From the IMG/VR virus record IMGVR_UViG_3300021197_001557, positions 1 through 54,101 of that record: DNA of 54,101 nucleotides; one strand, written 5' to 3'. Source of the DNA: a virus. Below, one piece after another: positions 41,576 through 48,918 of this stretch; the stretch's first letter is position 1; the number at the start of each line of letters is the position of its first letter. Position numbers and translations under genes: made by a program. Below the pieces are notes generated by a model. The model was not told where the DNA came from. It worked only from the letters and a program-made list of their open reading frames with translations, and ran no database searches.

Positions 41576-43252
41576 ATGGTGAGAATGATGAGTCGAAAAT
41601 TGATTAAAGAGAGTGCTGAAGAGATGGATAATATCCCTGCTGAATTGGGTCCTGCGTTGAAGATGCTAGGAACAATCCTGCAAGAAGAATACATGAGTCG
41701 TGATGGGGTTTACCTCAATACAGACGAGCGTAAAAACAACCCCCAACCTATCGCACTTGTCGATGATACGGTCATCACTGTCAGGGTGGGCAACAAGCGC
41801 ATTACAATGACTCCATCTGATGCTGATAAGCCAGCCGTCCTGATACCAGTTGGTATGAGTGACAAAAGAAACACCTGCTCGATCCCTAGAGACTGGGCCA
41901 CTGGTGTTTGGGTTGATGCATTGATTGAAGCATTCGATGGCGACCCATCAGTTGCATTTGCATTTGCTGAAAGAGTCAATACGGCTATTGACCTCGCTAT
42001 GGTTGCCGATGAAGACACTGGCAAAAAGTCTGTCAAGCAATCTGACCTCCCAACTCATCGCCATGCTGTGGAGGTTGCTGAAATCCTTGAGTCGTTGAAG
42101 CGACACTTTGAGGGTCAGTCGGCAGGTTCACCAAAGGTCAACATGGACTTCACCATTGAGGAGATTGGAGCAACACCAGTTGGACCAACCCCTGAAGAGG
42201 TTGAGAGGACCAATCAATTGGCTAAACAACAACGCACCGAGAATGTCTTGAACACCCTCGTTCCTAATCCCAATGTAGCACCCACGCAGGAGACCCCTCC
42301 TGTGGCACAGGATAATGTCATCCCCGTTGAGGCATCCCATCCCGAAACTACCGACCCTGTGCCTGTTGTATTGGAGGAGGAAACCACCCCAGTTGTTGAA
42401 GTGGAGGACACTGTGGATTCTGAACCTATTCTAGGCATCACAGGTTATGCTGAACACATGGAACACTTGATCATCGAAGCAATCAACACTGCTGATGAGG
42501 TCAATGATGGACCTGATGGACAGGTCGGCCCAACATGGGGCCAACTGAAGAAGTCATTGTCTGAAACTATCCTAGAGGACAGGCTACCATTGGCACGCAA
42601 ATGCCTAGACAAACTTGTCAAGCACAGTCTAGTCAACAAAGAGGGCGCACGAAGAAGCACACGCTATTACCTGACTGGTTCAGGGCTTGAGTTGCTAGTC
42701 GGTATGCCATTGCCTGATGTTATCAGTCAAGACCTTGAAGAAGTCTCAATGGCCCCTAGCGGCGGTTCCGCTGTGGCCGTATCACATGAGCCTCATATCA
42801 ACGCTGAAGCGGGTGGCATGTCCATGTGGACTAATGACTCCGAAGAGGTCCAAGAAGTCAAGGACGAATGGGATGCGATCATTGCCGACGCTGAACCTTG
42901 GGACGGATATGTCGAAGACACCTTTGCCAACGACCCTATGCCTATGGCTGTTATACCGCATACTGGCTGTGCTAACTGCGATAAACCGCATAAGTTTGTT
43001 TACGAAGACCTCCCAGTGGGCGCACGCAGGTTCTGTTCTGAAAAGTGCCTATGCCACTATGCCGCCCTAGAATACAAGGGCGAAGGGTATTACATCGAAT
43101 CTCTAAGGAATCAACCAATGGGCCACTTTGAAGCCCCAGTTGAGGAGCCAGTCGATGAAACACCTGTTCCTGTGACTGGTCCTGCCAGCATAGACACTGG
43201 CACGCCTGATGACCCCGCCATGGATTACCTTGGACTAGGAGGTGGTTTCTGA
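41576..43252 (+). CDS. Winged-helix and zinc-binding protein, unknown function
   Basis: 558 residues from the ATG at 41576, with AGAGGG just upstream; GTG 41555 and later ATGs are alternatives. The N-terminal 200 residues are an unknown domain. A disordered Pro/Thr/Val/Glu-rich linker follows (about 240-290). A winged-helix-like segment (WGQLKKSLSETILEDRLPLAR ... LVKHSLVN ... RYYLTGSGLELL) spans about 320-385. Near the C-terminus is a treble-clef-like zinc site (CANCDKPHKF...FCSEKCLCHYAA, about 465-500). Likely nucleic-acid binding; possibly a transcription or replication regulator, by inference. First gene of the long rightward string. Confidence 0.72.
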   Translation: MVRMMSRKLIKESAEEMDNIPAELGPALKMLGTILQEEYMSRDGVYLNTDERKNNPQPIALVDDTVITVRVGNKRITMTPSDADKPAVLIPVGMSDKRNTCSIPRDWATGVWVDALIEAFDGDPSVAFAFAERVNTAIDLAMVADEDTGKKSVKQSDLPTHRHAVEVAEILESLKRHFEGQSAGSPKVNMDFTIEEIGATPVGPTPEEVERTNQLAKQQRTENVLNTLVPNPNVAPTQETPPVAQDNVIPVEASHPETTDPVPVVLEEETTPVVEVEDTVDSEPILGITGYAEHMEHLIIEAINTADEVNDGPDGQVGPTWGQLKKSLSETILEDRLPLARKCLDKLVKHSLVNKEGARRSTRYYLTGSGLELLVGMPLPDVISQDLEEVSMAPSGGSAVAVSHEPHINAEAGGMSMWTNDSEEVQEVKDEWDAIIADAEPWDGYVEDTFANDPMPMAVIPHTGCANCDKPHKFVYEDLPVGARRFCSEKCLCHYAALEYKGEGYYIESLRNQPMGHFEAPVEEPVDETPVPVTGPASIDTGTPDDPAMDYLGLGGGF

Positions 43253-43776
43253 TGTTGACGGCAGACATGATACAGGAATTGAGAGATTTGCGAGATGAGG
43301 CAACATGCACAGAAGACCATTGCGTGTGTGAACGCTACGACAGAATCATCGACTCTCTTGAATCGATGCTGAACAAAGAGGTCAATCCCCCTGCCAAATC
43401 TGTCGGTTGCCAATGGATATTGGTTTCACAGGATTATGCGAGAACACATTACAATGATCACGAAGTCTATTGGCTTGATACCTCCGATGGTTCTGAAAGC
43501 CTAATTGATGAAAGCAATTGCGAAGTGTATCTAGGTGAAAACTTCTCCAATGAATGGTTCGGTATTGAATCATCAGAATCAATGGACAAAGAGATTCAAC
43601 AGATTATAACCCATGGCATGACACGCTATGAGCAATGCTGGGATGGGCTACATACGGCTATGTGCAATCAAAGTAAAACCATTCACGGATGGAATTGGCC
43701 TGATGAAGTTATACAACGGATGGAAACCATTGAAAATGAAGTGTGTGGACAAATGGAGAGTGAAGACAATGAATGA
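43252..43776 (+). CDS. Acidic small protein, unknown function
   Basis: 174 residues; the ATG overlaps the previous stop (TGATG). The N-terminal 45 residues form a helical hairpin with CTEDHCVCERYDRI, a Cys pattern typical of small phage early proteins. The middle contains WILVSQDYARTHYNDHEVYWL. It is acidic overall. No family recognised. It is the second gene of the string starting at 41576. Confidence 0.7.
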   Translation: MLTADMIQELRDLRDEATCTEDHCVCERYDRIIDSLESMLNKEVNPPAKSVGCQWILVSQDYARTHYNDHEVYWLDTSDGSESLIDESNCEVYLGENFSNEWFGIESSESMDKEIQQIITHGMTRYEQCWDGLHTAMCNQSKTIHGWNWPDEVIQRMETIENEVCGQMESEDNE

Positions 43777-44065
43777 TACAAAGCCAACAATTGGAACAGC
43801 AAACTCACGCAACAAGTGGTTGCCAGCACGACTACGCATTGAGCCAAAGTTTGTCCGTCTGACACAGGTCAATGGACAAACAGGTATGCCTATCCTCGTC
43901 AGGATTTCATCTATCATCTCACTGTCACCTATGACCTTCGACTCGTCCGAAGGGTCGTTTGTTATGCTCGCTGGCGACCAACGCCCAATCAAGGTTTCAG
44001 AACCATACGGAATGATCGCTAGTAAACTTGGAATCAAAGCAGTAGTATCTGTGGGGGAGGAGTAA
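43769..44065 (+). CDS. Small beta-rich protein, unknown function
   Basis: 98 residues from the ATG at 43769, 8 bases before the end of the preceding gene; the frame is open to 43628 but inside that gene. Alternating hydrophobic stretches (FVRLTQVNGQTGMPILVRISS, FVMLAGDQRPIKVSE) suggest a small beta barrel, possibly SH3- or OB-like. No signature motif. Confidence 0.65.
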   Translation: MNDTKPTIGTANSRNKWLPARLRIEPKFVRLTQVNGQTGMPILVRISSIISLSPMTFDSSEGSFVMLAGDQRPIKVSEPYGMIASKLGIKAVVSVGEE

Positions 44066-44067
44066 TC

Positions 44068-44973
44068 ATGTCAGGAATCAAAGCATGGGTCATCACCCAC
44101 TATCACGGAGGCATACCAAACGGTTCATCCATCTATCTCAATGAGGCTGACGCTAGAGTTGATTGGGATAATATGTTTGATGCTGAAGACATTGCGAAGT
44201 ATGAATATGAAGACCATGAAGGCAAACTATTGACGGCTCAATCAGCGTGGGACCACGGATGGTGCGAGATGCATAAAGAAGAGATGCGGGTCGATGAAAC
44301 AATCATCGAGGGAACAGAAAAACACCATCGTGGTTTGAAGAGGTATAACGAGAAGGACATTATCCATCAGACTATTCTTGAGGACCTGTGCAAGAGACTT
44401 ATCTCTTCTATGGATGCTCATGTCAATTGCCGAAAGGAGTTTGCTGATTGGTGCGGTTTCACGCCCATTGGCCAAAAAGGACTCAAGGAACATGAGGCTA
44501 GAAGAATCCTATGGCCTGAAGACGGGTCAATCAAAACATGGGATGAATACTACAACCGTGAATACAGACCAACCGATACTATTCACCTTGCTGACTTTTG
44601 TCACGCATCAATCGAATTGATTGAAGAAAAGGGAGTAGTTGATTTAGATGATTACGATCAACAGAACCTCCTGCATTACTGCGCTATGTGGAACATGGAA
44701 TGCGACATTGGTGACATGGATGAGGATGACCTCGCTATTGCACAGAACGCCGCACTTATGTTCCATAAGAGGGGCTGGGCAACTAAGAAACAGTTGCAGG
44801 GCTGGGGCGACTTCATTGCTGAAGAAGAGGTCAAGACATTGACTATTACAGTGCCTGAAGACGCATGGAACATATTGTCTGAAGCACTATCCATGGACAT
44901 GGATTCTAAGCACATCGACCCTGAAATACGACATGAGATTTACGAAGCAATGAAACAGGTGGTGGTTGAATGA
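44068..44973 (+). CDS. Acidic protein, unknown function
   Basis: 301 residues with GGGGGAGGAG before the ATG at 44068. It starts MSGIKAWVITHYHGG and is rich in His, Asp, Glu and Trp. The segment CRKEFADWCGFTPIGQKG and the C-terminal WNILSEALSMDMDSK helix are the most structured-looking parts. No nucleotide-binding or zinc motif. Its stop overlaps the DUF3846-like gene. A host-takeover protein by context only. Confidence 0.7.
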   Translation: MSGIKAWVITHYHGGIPNGSSIYLNEADARVDWDNMFDAEDIAKYEYEDHEGKLLTAQSAWDHGWCEMHKEEMRVDETIIEGTEKHHRGLKRYNEKDIIHQTILEDLCKRLISSMDAHVNCRKEFADWCGFTPIGQKGLKEHEARRILWPEDGSIKTWDEYYNREYRPTDTIHLADFCHASIELIEEKGVVDLDDYDQQNLLHYCAMWNMECDIGDMDEDDLAIAQNAALMFHKRGWATKKQLQGWGDFIAEEEVKTLTITVPEDAWNILSEALSMDMDSKHIDPEIRHEIYEAMKQVVVE

Positions 44974-45383
44974 GGACTGAATGGATTTGGATTTCGGCTG
45001 ATGATAGCGAGGCTATTCTGTATCCTATCATGGGACCTGAAGACGGACTTGAACGCATGAAGTGGATGCAGGACATGATCGGTGGCTACTTTACGCCCTA
45101 TCCTATAACGACTGTTGAATTGTTTTGGATGGGTGTCTTTTCTAGCCCACAGTTTACAATCGGAAACATCAGCAGGTTCGATGAGAACATCGAGAACCTT
45201 TGGTGTGATGAAGAGGGGACCTTGAAGAGGTTGCCACTGAACAAGCGAGCGACCAATTTGGTGGGCAAGCCTATTGTTGGCAATGTTCTGATTGAATTAA
45301 CGAATCCTGATTGGGATGAAGAAGCGAGGGGCCTATGGGTCCAGTCTTCTGATGGCCCTGTCTTAGTGAAGGAGGAGGAATGA
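44970..45383 (+). CDS. DUF3846-like protein
   Basis: 137 residues, ATGA overlap with the previous gene. The pattern MKWMQDMIGGYFTPYPI, then WCDEEGTLKRLPLNKRATNL and PIVGNVLIEL matches the DUF3846 layout (Q-x-x-[VI]-G-G-[YF], then EEG-x-x-x-LPxN-x-xA, then VGNVL). That family is widespread in phages and plasmids with unknown role. The ORF ends in EEE. Confidence 0.72.
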   Translation: MRTEWIWISADDSEAILYPIMGPEDGLERMKWMQDMIGGYFTPYPITTVELFWMGVFSSPQFTIGNISRFDENIENLWCDEEGTLKRLPLNKRATNLVGKPIVGNVLIELTNPDWDEEARGLWVQSSDGPVLVKEEE

Positions 45384-45472
45384 TGATGCCCTGCGAATGT
45401 GATGAGCCAGTGCCTCGCCATGTCGGATGTCATCCGACCTCCTGCATTAGATGCGAAGAGGTGATCGAATGA
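45380..45472 (+). CDS. Very small Cys-rich zinc-knuckle protein
   Basis: 30 residues, found by hand: MMMPCECDEPVPRHVGCHPT then SCIRCEEVIE. The start overlaps the preceding stop and its own stop overlaps the next start (ATGA) at 45469, with GGAGGAGG upstream. CxC...C...CxxC with His could coordinate one zinc. The perfect coupling on both sides supports it despite its size. Confidence 0.55.
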   Translation: MMMPCECDEPVPRHVGCHPTSCIRCEEVIE

Positions 45473-45777
45473 GTCAGGTAAAAGTCGTTTCTATGCCATT
45501 CCCTCCATTGGGCAACATTCCTATGAGAATGCTCGTAGTCGATGATGAAGACATTGCTAATGCACCTGCATGTGAGAATTGCATGAAGGTTCGTTTTAAC
45601 CACCCTGACATGATGGGTGAGCGCAATGACTGGTGTCTTGATTGTAATGATGAGGCACTGAAGGCGAAAGGCATGGATGATGCTTCATTTGGCCTATGGG
45701 TCCTTGACAATATCAACAAAGGTAAAGTGATTGGAGTCATCCGTAAAGACAGGGGGTCTATCCGTGTCAAAAACTAG
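45469..45777 (+). CDS. Small zinc-binding protein
   Basis: 102 residues from the ATG at 45469. It contains CENCMKVRFNHPDMMGERNDW followed by CLDCN (about residues 32-60), a CxxC...CxxC zinc ribbon with a long loop, and a C-terminal basic strand (KVIGVIRKDRGSIRV). Typical of small phage regulatory or early proteins. The following gene begins inside its last codons in another frame. Confidence 0.7.
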   Translation: MSQVKVVSMPFPPLGNIPMRMLVVDDEDIANAPACENCMKVRFNHPDMMGERNDWCLDCNDEALKAKGMDDASFGLWVLDNINKGKVIGVIRKDRGSIRVKN

Positions 45778-46066
45778 GAGAGGCCGAGGTCCTGCTACAA
45801 CGGTATGGACTCCACAGAACCGACCAAAGAGTCGTCAGCATTCATCGCTGGTATGGCGAGCCGCTGTATCTGTATTGGGCTTCCCCCCTTCTTGGATGAG
45901 GATGATTCCTGCAAACAGATATGCGGATACTCCCGAAGGCAGGGTTCTATTGAAAACAACCCGTTGGGAGATTGCACGGTCTGAAAACGATACACAGCCG
46001 ATCATCATATCAGGGCCAGCAAAAACAGCCGCTGAAGAATTGATGTCTATGGAGGTATCTCAATGA
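45764..46066 (+). CDS. Small basic protein, unknown function
   Basis: 100 residues from a GTG at 45764, behind AGGGGG; there is no in-frame ATG that fits better. It starts (M)SKTRRGRGPATTVWTPQNRP, a basic flexible N-terminus, followed by WRAAVSVLGFPPSWMRM and a C-terminal acidic helix. It overlaps the preceding gene by 14 bases and the following by 4. No family recognised. Confidence 0.6.
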   Translation: MSKTRRGRGPATTVWTPQNRPKSRQHSSLVWRAAVSVLGFPPSWMRMIPANRYADTPEGRVLLKTTRWEIARSENDTQPIIISGPAKTAAEELMSMEVSQ

Positions 46067-46698
46067 GTGCATCGACAATACCTGTCGCTCCTAAAATACC
46101 TATCAGTATCGTATTGAGACAGTGGTCAGGTGCGATAATGGTCATCGACGGGGACACCCCAATAGAGGAGGTTCTTGCTGAAACAGGACCTGATTGGATA
46201 GAAGTCCCTGAAGAACATTCTTCGATTACAATGTGGAATTACAAAGCACCTTTTGCACTGTTGCCATATATCGACCTTCCATTTGAGATACTGGACAAAA
46301 GAGGAATGGCTGTCATCACTGCTGATGGCAGGAGAGGATGGGTAATTTATGACATGGCTGTTAGCCCAATGTCATCGGTGGCGATTGAACCTGAAGACTG
46401 TCCTGATTTTATTGCTAGTTTAGAGGATAACCACTGGGAGGTTATACCGATGAAAGCAAAAGAAGTTGATCAGAAAAAGCACTTCGCAAAAAGAGGAGAT
46501 GACGGTTCTTATGACTTCACCGCCGATGTTATTTGGAAGGGTAAAACCTGTGAATGGTGTGGCCACCCTCAAATGAACGACCATGAAGGTCCGTGCGAAG
46601 CATGTGACGCTGAACCTCAAGGATACGAATTAGGAGTTGTCGAAATGGAGGAGTCTGTGAACGGAATCCCCGAACATCAAAGGGAGGACTGGGCATGA
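46063..46698 (+). CDS. Zinc-ribbon protein, unknown function
   Basis: 211 residues, ATGA overlap with the preceding gene. The first 130 residues are a beta-rich unknown domain. The C-terminal part has CEWCGHPQMNDHEGPCEACD (about residues 165-184), a CxxC...CxxC ribbon. Its stop overlaps the next start. Probably nucleic-acid or protein binding. Confidence 0.7.
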   Translation: MSASTIPVAPKIPISIVLRQWSGAIMVIDGDTPIEEVLAETGPDWIEVPEEHSSITMWNYKAPFALLPYIDLPFEILDKRGMAVITADGRRGWVIYDMAVSPMSSVAIEPEDCPDFIASLEDNHWEVIPMKAKEVDQKKHFAKRGDDGSYDFTADVIWKGKTCEWCGHPQMNDHEGPCEACDAEPQGYELGVVEMEESVNGIPEHQREDWA

Positions 46699-47063
46699 GT
46701 GAACCAATTGCTTGGTTGAACCCTCTTGACGATAAGGAATACTATGAAGGCGATGTAATCCCTTCGTATGTGTTCGACATGTCGGGCGCACTTGTCCACG
46801 GAGAAGTGGTTGTAGTGATGAAAGACCCTGCCTTTTCAGGAGTTGTCTTAGTCAAGCACAAGGGCGAGAAAAGAGAGGTTGAACATTCACCTATGATTCC
46901 CGAAGAGGAGATCATCGAATGGATTCTCCCCGCTATCCCCCCTGATGAAAATGTGTTCTTTATTGGCCCTGAAAGTCCTGCATGGCGTTGGTTTTATGCC
47001 CGCCGTGCAACACTAGCATCGAGGTCTCAAACCATGTCATCAGGCGAAGACATGGTGGTGTGA
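46695..47063 (+). CDS. Small beta-rich protein, unknown function
   Basis: 122 residues, start overlapping the preceding stop. Alternating strands (ALVHGEVVVVMKDPAFSGVVLV) then an acidic helix EEEIIEWILPAIPP and a Trp/Tyr/Arg segment (AWRWFYARRATL). No signature. Its TGA stop is part of the conserved GTGAGCC leader element of the next gene. Confidence 0.65.
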   Translation: MSEPIAWLNPLDDKEYYEGDVIPSYVFDMSGALVHGEVVVVMKDPAFSGVVLVKHKGEKREVEHSPMIPEEEIIEWILPAIPPDENVFFIGPESPAWRWFYARRATLASRSQTMSSGEDMVV

Positions 47064-47096
47064 GCCTTGAAAAGGCAGACCCCCTTGGCATTTAAC
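47060..47096 (+). promoter_or_regulatory. Second copy of the conserved leader element
   Basis: GTGAGCCTTGAAA followed by AGACC and CCTT begins at 47060, exactly 37 bases before the ATG at 47097. It matches the thermosome leader at 39042 in nearly every position of the first 30 bases. It probably marks a new transcript start within the gene string. Confidence 0.6.
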
Positions 47097-47237
47097 ATGC
47101 AAGACACTGTTTGGTGCGATGATTGCGACTGTCAAATGGTCAGCAAAGAAGAGATATTTGAATGCCCAGTATGCAAAGACTACATCAGTTGGGACGCATA
47201 TTACGAACAAAAAGCCTCTCGTTGGGGGAGGATTTGA
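47097..47237 (+). CDS. Small zinc-ribbon protein
   Basis: 46 residues found by hand: MQDTVWCDDCDCQMVSKEE then FECPVCKDYISWD. Two CxxC knuckles separated by 14 residues make a rubredoxin/zinc-ribbon-like unit. It follows the conserved leader element and precedes a 100-residue gene by one base. Confidence 0.6.
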   Translation: MQDTVWCDDCDCQMVSKEEIFECPVCKDYISWDAYYEQKASRWGRI

Positions 47238-47238
47238 A

Positions 47239-47541
47239 ATGTCTGATTGGGACGGACTCGTCGCTGAACGGAGATACAGAATGGCCGTTCAACCATGGAC
47301 CGAGGTCATTACTGAATTACGAGTTGACCGAGGCATGTTGATCGGCAGTAGCCAATTCACTGAAATGACAGGTGTCGAAAGAGTCACATCATTGGCTGTT
47401 ATCGATGCCGCCATCAAAACAGCGAATGGCTGGATTGAGCATTACAAGACAGACAGGGACAGGATACAGGGTGGTATCCTAAACTTATTCAAAACGAAGA
47501 AGATACAAGCAATGACTGATGAAGAATTAGGTGAGGTTTGA
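47239..47541 (+). CDS. Small helical protein, unknown function
   Basis: 100 residues from the ATG at 47239, with GGGGGAGG about 8 bases upstream. Helical throughout (AVIDAAIKTANGWIEHYKTD), with a charged C-terminus ending DEELGEV. The centre GMLIGSSQFTEMTG resembles a short loop-helix. No motif recognised. Its stop overlaps the following start. Confidence 0.65.
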   Translation: MSDWDGLVAERRYRMAVQPWTEVITELRVDRGMLIGSSQFTEMTGVERVTSLAVIDAAIKTANGWIEHYKTDRDRIQGGILNLFKTKKIQAMTDEELGEV

Positions 47542-47702
47542 TGGCCTCAACTGATACTATTGAGAAAGTCAATGTCAAATGCCCTGATTGTAAAAACGAT
47601 TACATGTTGAAGGATGGCGAGAAAATGGACATAATCAACCGCAGGGTAAAGCCAGTCATCAAATGCCCCGTTTGTAGGAGGTGGATGTTCCATGATGCCT
47701 GA
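47541..47702 (+). CDS. Small zinc-ribbon protein
   Basis: 53 residues found by hand: MASTDTIEKVNVKCPDCKND, a linker, then IKCPVCRRWMFHDA. A standard two-knuckle zinc ribbon like the RNA-polymerase/TFIIS type. The start overlaps the preceding stop, and its end overlaps the next gene by 11 bases. Confidence 0.6.
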   Translation: MASTDTIEKVNVKCPDCKNDYMLKDGEKMDIINRRVKPVIKCPVCRRWMFHDA

Positions 47703-48225
47703 ACCAACACAGCGAGATATTGAATGGGCATACCGCCTTTGGAACGGTTTAGCCCTTGGAGGGACATGGACATTACCTGAAGTAGGAGTTTATGTCAGGA
47801 CGGGTGATAACCAATTGACACTTGGTATAATGCACAGTAGCAAACCCGTTGATGACGCTTTTGGCTCATCTATATTTGACCGACATGATTGGATTGTTGG
47901 CCTAAGTGAATTGATTGGGTGGAATGTAAACGAGGACATTCATGAAGCGTTTGACAGTTATGATGATCAGATTGTCGTAAAGGACGAGGACATAGGCAAT
48001 GTCGCATTATGTGATACGGGCTGTGGTGCTATCATTCGCATTGTTGCATTAGAAGCAGGAGTCCAATACATCCCAATTAGCATGGAGGGTCAATGTCCTT
48101 TATGCGGAGAGTTGGAGGCAATCCCTCATGAAATGAGGGGGAAGCATGTAGTTGTTGATGACTCGGCGTATTTGATGAAACAGAAGAAGGCTAGAGAAGC
48201 ACCACCCATTGCTGAAGAGGAATAA
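47692..48225 (+). CDS. Acidic protein with zinc ribbon, unknown function
   Basis: 177 residues starting MMPEPTQRDIEWAYRLWNGL. The first 100 residues form an acidic alpha/beta region. The second part has CDTGCGAIIRI...CPLCGELEA (about residues 107-145), a CxxxC...CxxC ribbon. A Lys/Glu-rich tail ends the protein. Start ATG at 47692 or 47695. No known family. Confidence 0.68.
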   Translation: MMPEPTQRDIEWAYRLWNGLALGGTWTLPEVGVYVRTGDNQLTLGIMHSSKPVDDAFGSSIFDRHDWIVGLSELIGWNVNEDIHEAFDSYDDQIVVKDEDIGNVALCDTGCGAIIRIVALEAGVQYIPISMEGQCPLCGELEAIPHEMRGKHVVVDDSAYLMKQKKAREAPPIAEEE

Positions 48226-48227
48226 TC

Positions 48228-48527
48228 ATGACAAAGAAAACAGATTGGGGACACCTTGAGTCTAGGTTGATTGGTAAAATCGAGGCTAGATGTCACATGG
48301 GTATGGAGTTGCATACTATGACATCGAAAGGATTCAATACACGGATTCTCAATATCAGGTTGTTCCGAGTCGTTCCAAACTTTTCAGGACATACAGGCTA
48401 CACTAAACAAGGAGTCATGTTATCAAAAGAAGAGGTCCGTGAGTTGCATTCACATCTGACCGAGGCATTAGCAAACGACAGTCTTTGGGACGATCAAGAA
48501 ACAAGCGGAGTTGTTCCAATTGAATGA
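48228..48527 (+). CDS. Small basic protein, unknown function
   Basis: 99 residues, with GAAGAGGAATAATC before the ATG. It contains FNTRILNIRLFRVVPNFSG (basic strand) and a C-terminal acidic helix EEVRELHSHLTEALAN, resembling small phage single-strand-binding or anti-repressor-like proteins, without any firm assignment. Confidence 0.65.
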   Translation: MTKKTDWGHLESRLIGKIEARCHMGMELHTMTSKGFNTRILNIRLFRVVPNFSGHTGYTKQGVMLSKEEVRELHSHLTEALANDSLWDDQETSGVVPIE

Positions 48528-48918
48528 AGAGTTTTATGACATTCACTTTGAGAAGTCTGAACAAATCTGTGCCGCATTGGACCTCCCTCAAGACATTGCC
48601 ATATTGTCATATGACTTATGGCGTGCTTTACTGATGAAAGTCCCTAGGACCCCTGTGAGGCTCCTGTGTGATTGTATCTATGTTGTAGCGCACATGACTG
48701 GAAATAGGCGTTCTGTCAATTCACTAGCGGATACCGCCAAAGTAGTCACTGGCTTTAGAGTCAGGGTCATGTCAAAGGATAAGAGGAGAGAAGGAACAAG
48801 GTGGATTCAAACCGCCGAGAACAAGCCCATCGTATTGAGCGTTATACCCGACAAAGAGGCACTTGATTTGTTGTTATCAGAATACCCCTCCCCTCCAACG
48901 GAGGAGGGAGAGTCCTGA
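48511..48918 (+). CDS. Possible TFB/cyclin-like small protein
   Basis: 135 residues; no ATG fits, so it probably starts at the TTG at 48511 (GCGGAG just upstream) or 48520. Helical pattern: SEQICAALDLPQDIAILSYDL, then RTPVRLLCDCIYVVAHMTGNR, then RSVNSLADTAKVVTGFRVRV. This resembles one cyclin-like repeat of archaeal TFB (transcription factor B), where 'P-x-x-x-A-A-x-I-Y-x-A' and 'R-x-x-x-x-L-A-x-x-x-x-V' recur. The N-terminal zinc ribbon of TFB is absent. Tentative. Confidence 0.5.
   Translation: MFQLNEEFYDIHFEKSEQICAALDLPQDIAILSYDLWRALLMKVPRTPVRLLCDCIYVVAHMTGNRRSVNSLADTAKVVTGFRVRVMSKDKRREGTRWIQTAENKPIVLSVIPDKEALDLLLSEYPSPPTEEGES

Noticed and set aside
41576-43252. MCM or Orc1/Cdc6 initiator for the 41576 gene
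   Set aside because: It has a winged-helix-like segment but no Walker A or B motif or arginine-finger region.
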